From assembly GCA_015207365.1 (NCBI GenBank), contig JADEXA010000041.1, forward strand, positions 1 through 64,000: 64,000 nucleotides of DNA. The letters run 5' to 3'. Both the position numbers and the translations under genes were made by a program. Source of the DNA: Vacuolonema iberomarrocanum LEGE 07170. GTDB lineage: Bacteria; Cyanobacteriota; Cyanobacteriia; Elainellales; Elainellaceae. Shown here piece by piece: positions 63,442 to 64,000 of the stretch. Within the stretch, counting starts at the first letter, position 1. Each line of letters starts with the position of its first letter. Below the pieces are notes generated by a model. The model was not told the origin of the DNA. It worked only from the letters and a program-made list of their open reading frames with translations, and ran no database searches.

Positions 63442-64000
63442 ATGACCACTTCAACTATTAGCCAGTTAGGGATTGAACCATTTGTCAACAGCGCCCCGGT
63501 CGAACTGCGGGCAAATTGGACAGAAGGGGACGTGCAAGCGGTCATTAATGCTGCGTATCGGCAGGTGTTTGGCAATGATCATGTCATGCAGAATGAGCGC
63601 TTAACCAGTTCTGAATCTCTACTGCGGCAGGGTGATATTTCTGTCCAAGGATTTATCCGTACCCTGGCACAATCCGAGTTATATCGACAAAAGTTTTTTA
63701 CGTCGACCCCTCAAGTTCGTTTTATCGAACTGAATTACAAACATCTATTGGGACGTGCTCCCTATGATGAGTCTGAGATCGCTTTTCATGTCGATCTCTA
63801 CGTTCAAAAAGGATATGAAGCTGAGATCGATTCTTATTTAGATTCGCTCGAGTATCAAACCCATTTTGGCGATTCGATCGTGCCCTATTACCGGGGCTTT
63901 ACCAGCCAATCGGGGCAGAAAAGTGTGGGCTTTAGCCGCATGTTCCAAATCTACCGGGGCTATGCCAATAGCGATCGCGCTCAAGGCAAAGCCAAGTCAG
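63442..64000 (+). CDS. cpcC: Phycobilisome rod linker polypeptide (CpcC-type), partial
   Basis: The gene runs off the right edge; 186 codons are present. The start MTTSTISQLGIEPFVNSAPV and the linker-domain features VINAAYRQVFGNDHV, RTLAQSELYRQKFF, LNYKHLLGRAPYDESEI and YQTHFGDSIVPYYRG are those of the Pfam PBS_linker_poly domain. It joins phycocyanin hexamers into rods. AAGGAG is 5 nt before the ATG. Whether it is the 30- or 33-kDa type cannot be told without the C-terminus, but position after cpcBA suggests CpcC. Confidence 0.93.
   Translation, partial: MTTSTISQLGIEPFVNSAPVELRANWTEGDVQAVINAAYRQVFGNDHVMQNERLTSSESLLRQGDISVQGFIRTLAQSELYRQKFFTSTPQVRFIELNYKHLLGRAPYDESEIAFHVDLYVQKGYEAEIDSYLDSLEYQTHFGDSIVPYYRGFTSQSGQKSVGFSRMFQIYRGYANSDRAQGKAKS

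Overview
The window is a stretch of chromosome from a cyanobacterium. It carries phycobilisome rod genes (cpcB, cpcA, start of a cpcC-type linker), the bilin reductase pcyA, psb28, ftrV, a carotenoid-protein pair related to the orange carotenoid protein, the cyanobacterial principal sigma factor, and several dozen copies of the GCGATCGC (HIP1) octamer. Gene content and the long hairpin elements between genes suggest a Leptolyngbya-like lineage, but the species cannot be fixed from sequence reading alone. No tRNA, CRISPR array, prophage or complete insertion sequence was found.

Layout. 1-127 is the 5' end of a 16S rRNA gene on the minus strand with a consensus-like promoter upstream. 0.7-5.4 kb holds nadC, argS and a sugar-type ABC lipoprotein. 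6.3-11.4 kb is the type IV pilus operon pilM-pilN-pilO-pilQ. 11.5-19.7 kb holds a class V aminotransferase, a coiled-coil protein, a small cyanobacterial family protein, trpC, moeA and the sigA/rpoD gene. 19.9-21.2 kb encodes a helical carotenoid protein (HCP) followed by a homologue of the OCP C-terminal domain (CTDH). 21.8-28.9 kb has queG, a secreted TPR protein, ftrV, ribF, a glycosyltransferase, psb28, moaB and a membrane protein. 29.1-32.1 kb has an SDR enzyme divergent from an Lrp/AsnC regulator and a Tat-exported amine oxidase. PBP2 follows (32.3-34.1 kb), then polyamine transport genes potA-potD-potB-potC (34.7-40.4 kb), split by an inverted Uma2-type gene. 40.4-49.0 kb has a large PAS-GAF-GAF histidine kinase, a small conserved protein and a 1236-residue membrane hydrolase-like protein. 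49.6-52.2 kb has a ribbon-helix-helix-like protein, a DUF3110 protein and murQ. 52.6-56.2 kb is a tight run of M50 membrane protease, tail-anchored PIN protein, ParA ATPase and small membrane protein. A NarL-type regulator, a multi-domain regulator, pcyA and the cpc operon complete the window.

Most striking points. (1) The 655-residue protein at 58.4-60.3 kb has the order receiver, winged helix, Hpt, receiver, receiver, but every phosphotransfer position I could align lacks its Asp or His, so it looks like a phosphorelay scaffold that can no longer pass phosphate. (2) HCP and CTDH genes lie next to each other, the presumed building blocks of OCP. (3) M50 protease, tail-anchored PIN, ParA and a membrane protein are nearly contiguous and look like an undescribed membrane-associated unit. 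(4) At least eight hairpin elements with near-perfect arms lie just after genes or in intergenic space; two pairs are recognisable families, and one of them keeps perfect pairing although the arm sequence has changed. (5) The pot operon is interrupted by a Uma2 gene, and a 38-bp degenerate copy of the potB 3' end sits at the junction.

How the genes work together. pcyA makes the phycocyanobilin that is attached to CpcA and CpcB. Psb28, FtrV and the HCP/CTDH pair concern photosystem assembly, redox control and photoprotection. MoeA and MoaB serve molybdenum cofactor synthesis. PotABCD imports polyamines, and PilMNOQ forms the pilus alignment complex and outer-membrane pore. Starts were often moved inward from the longest reading frame on the basis of ribosome binding sites and family length; these choices are given per gene.
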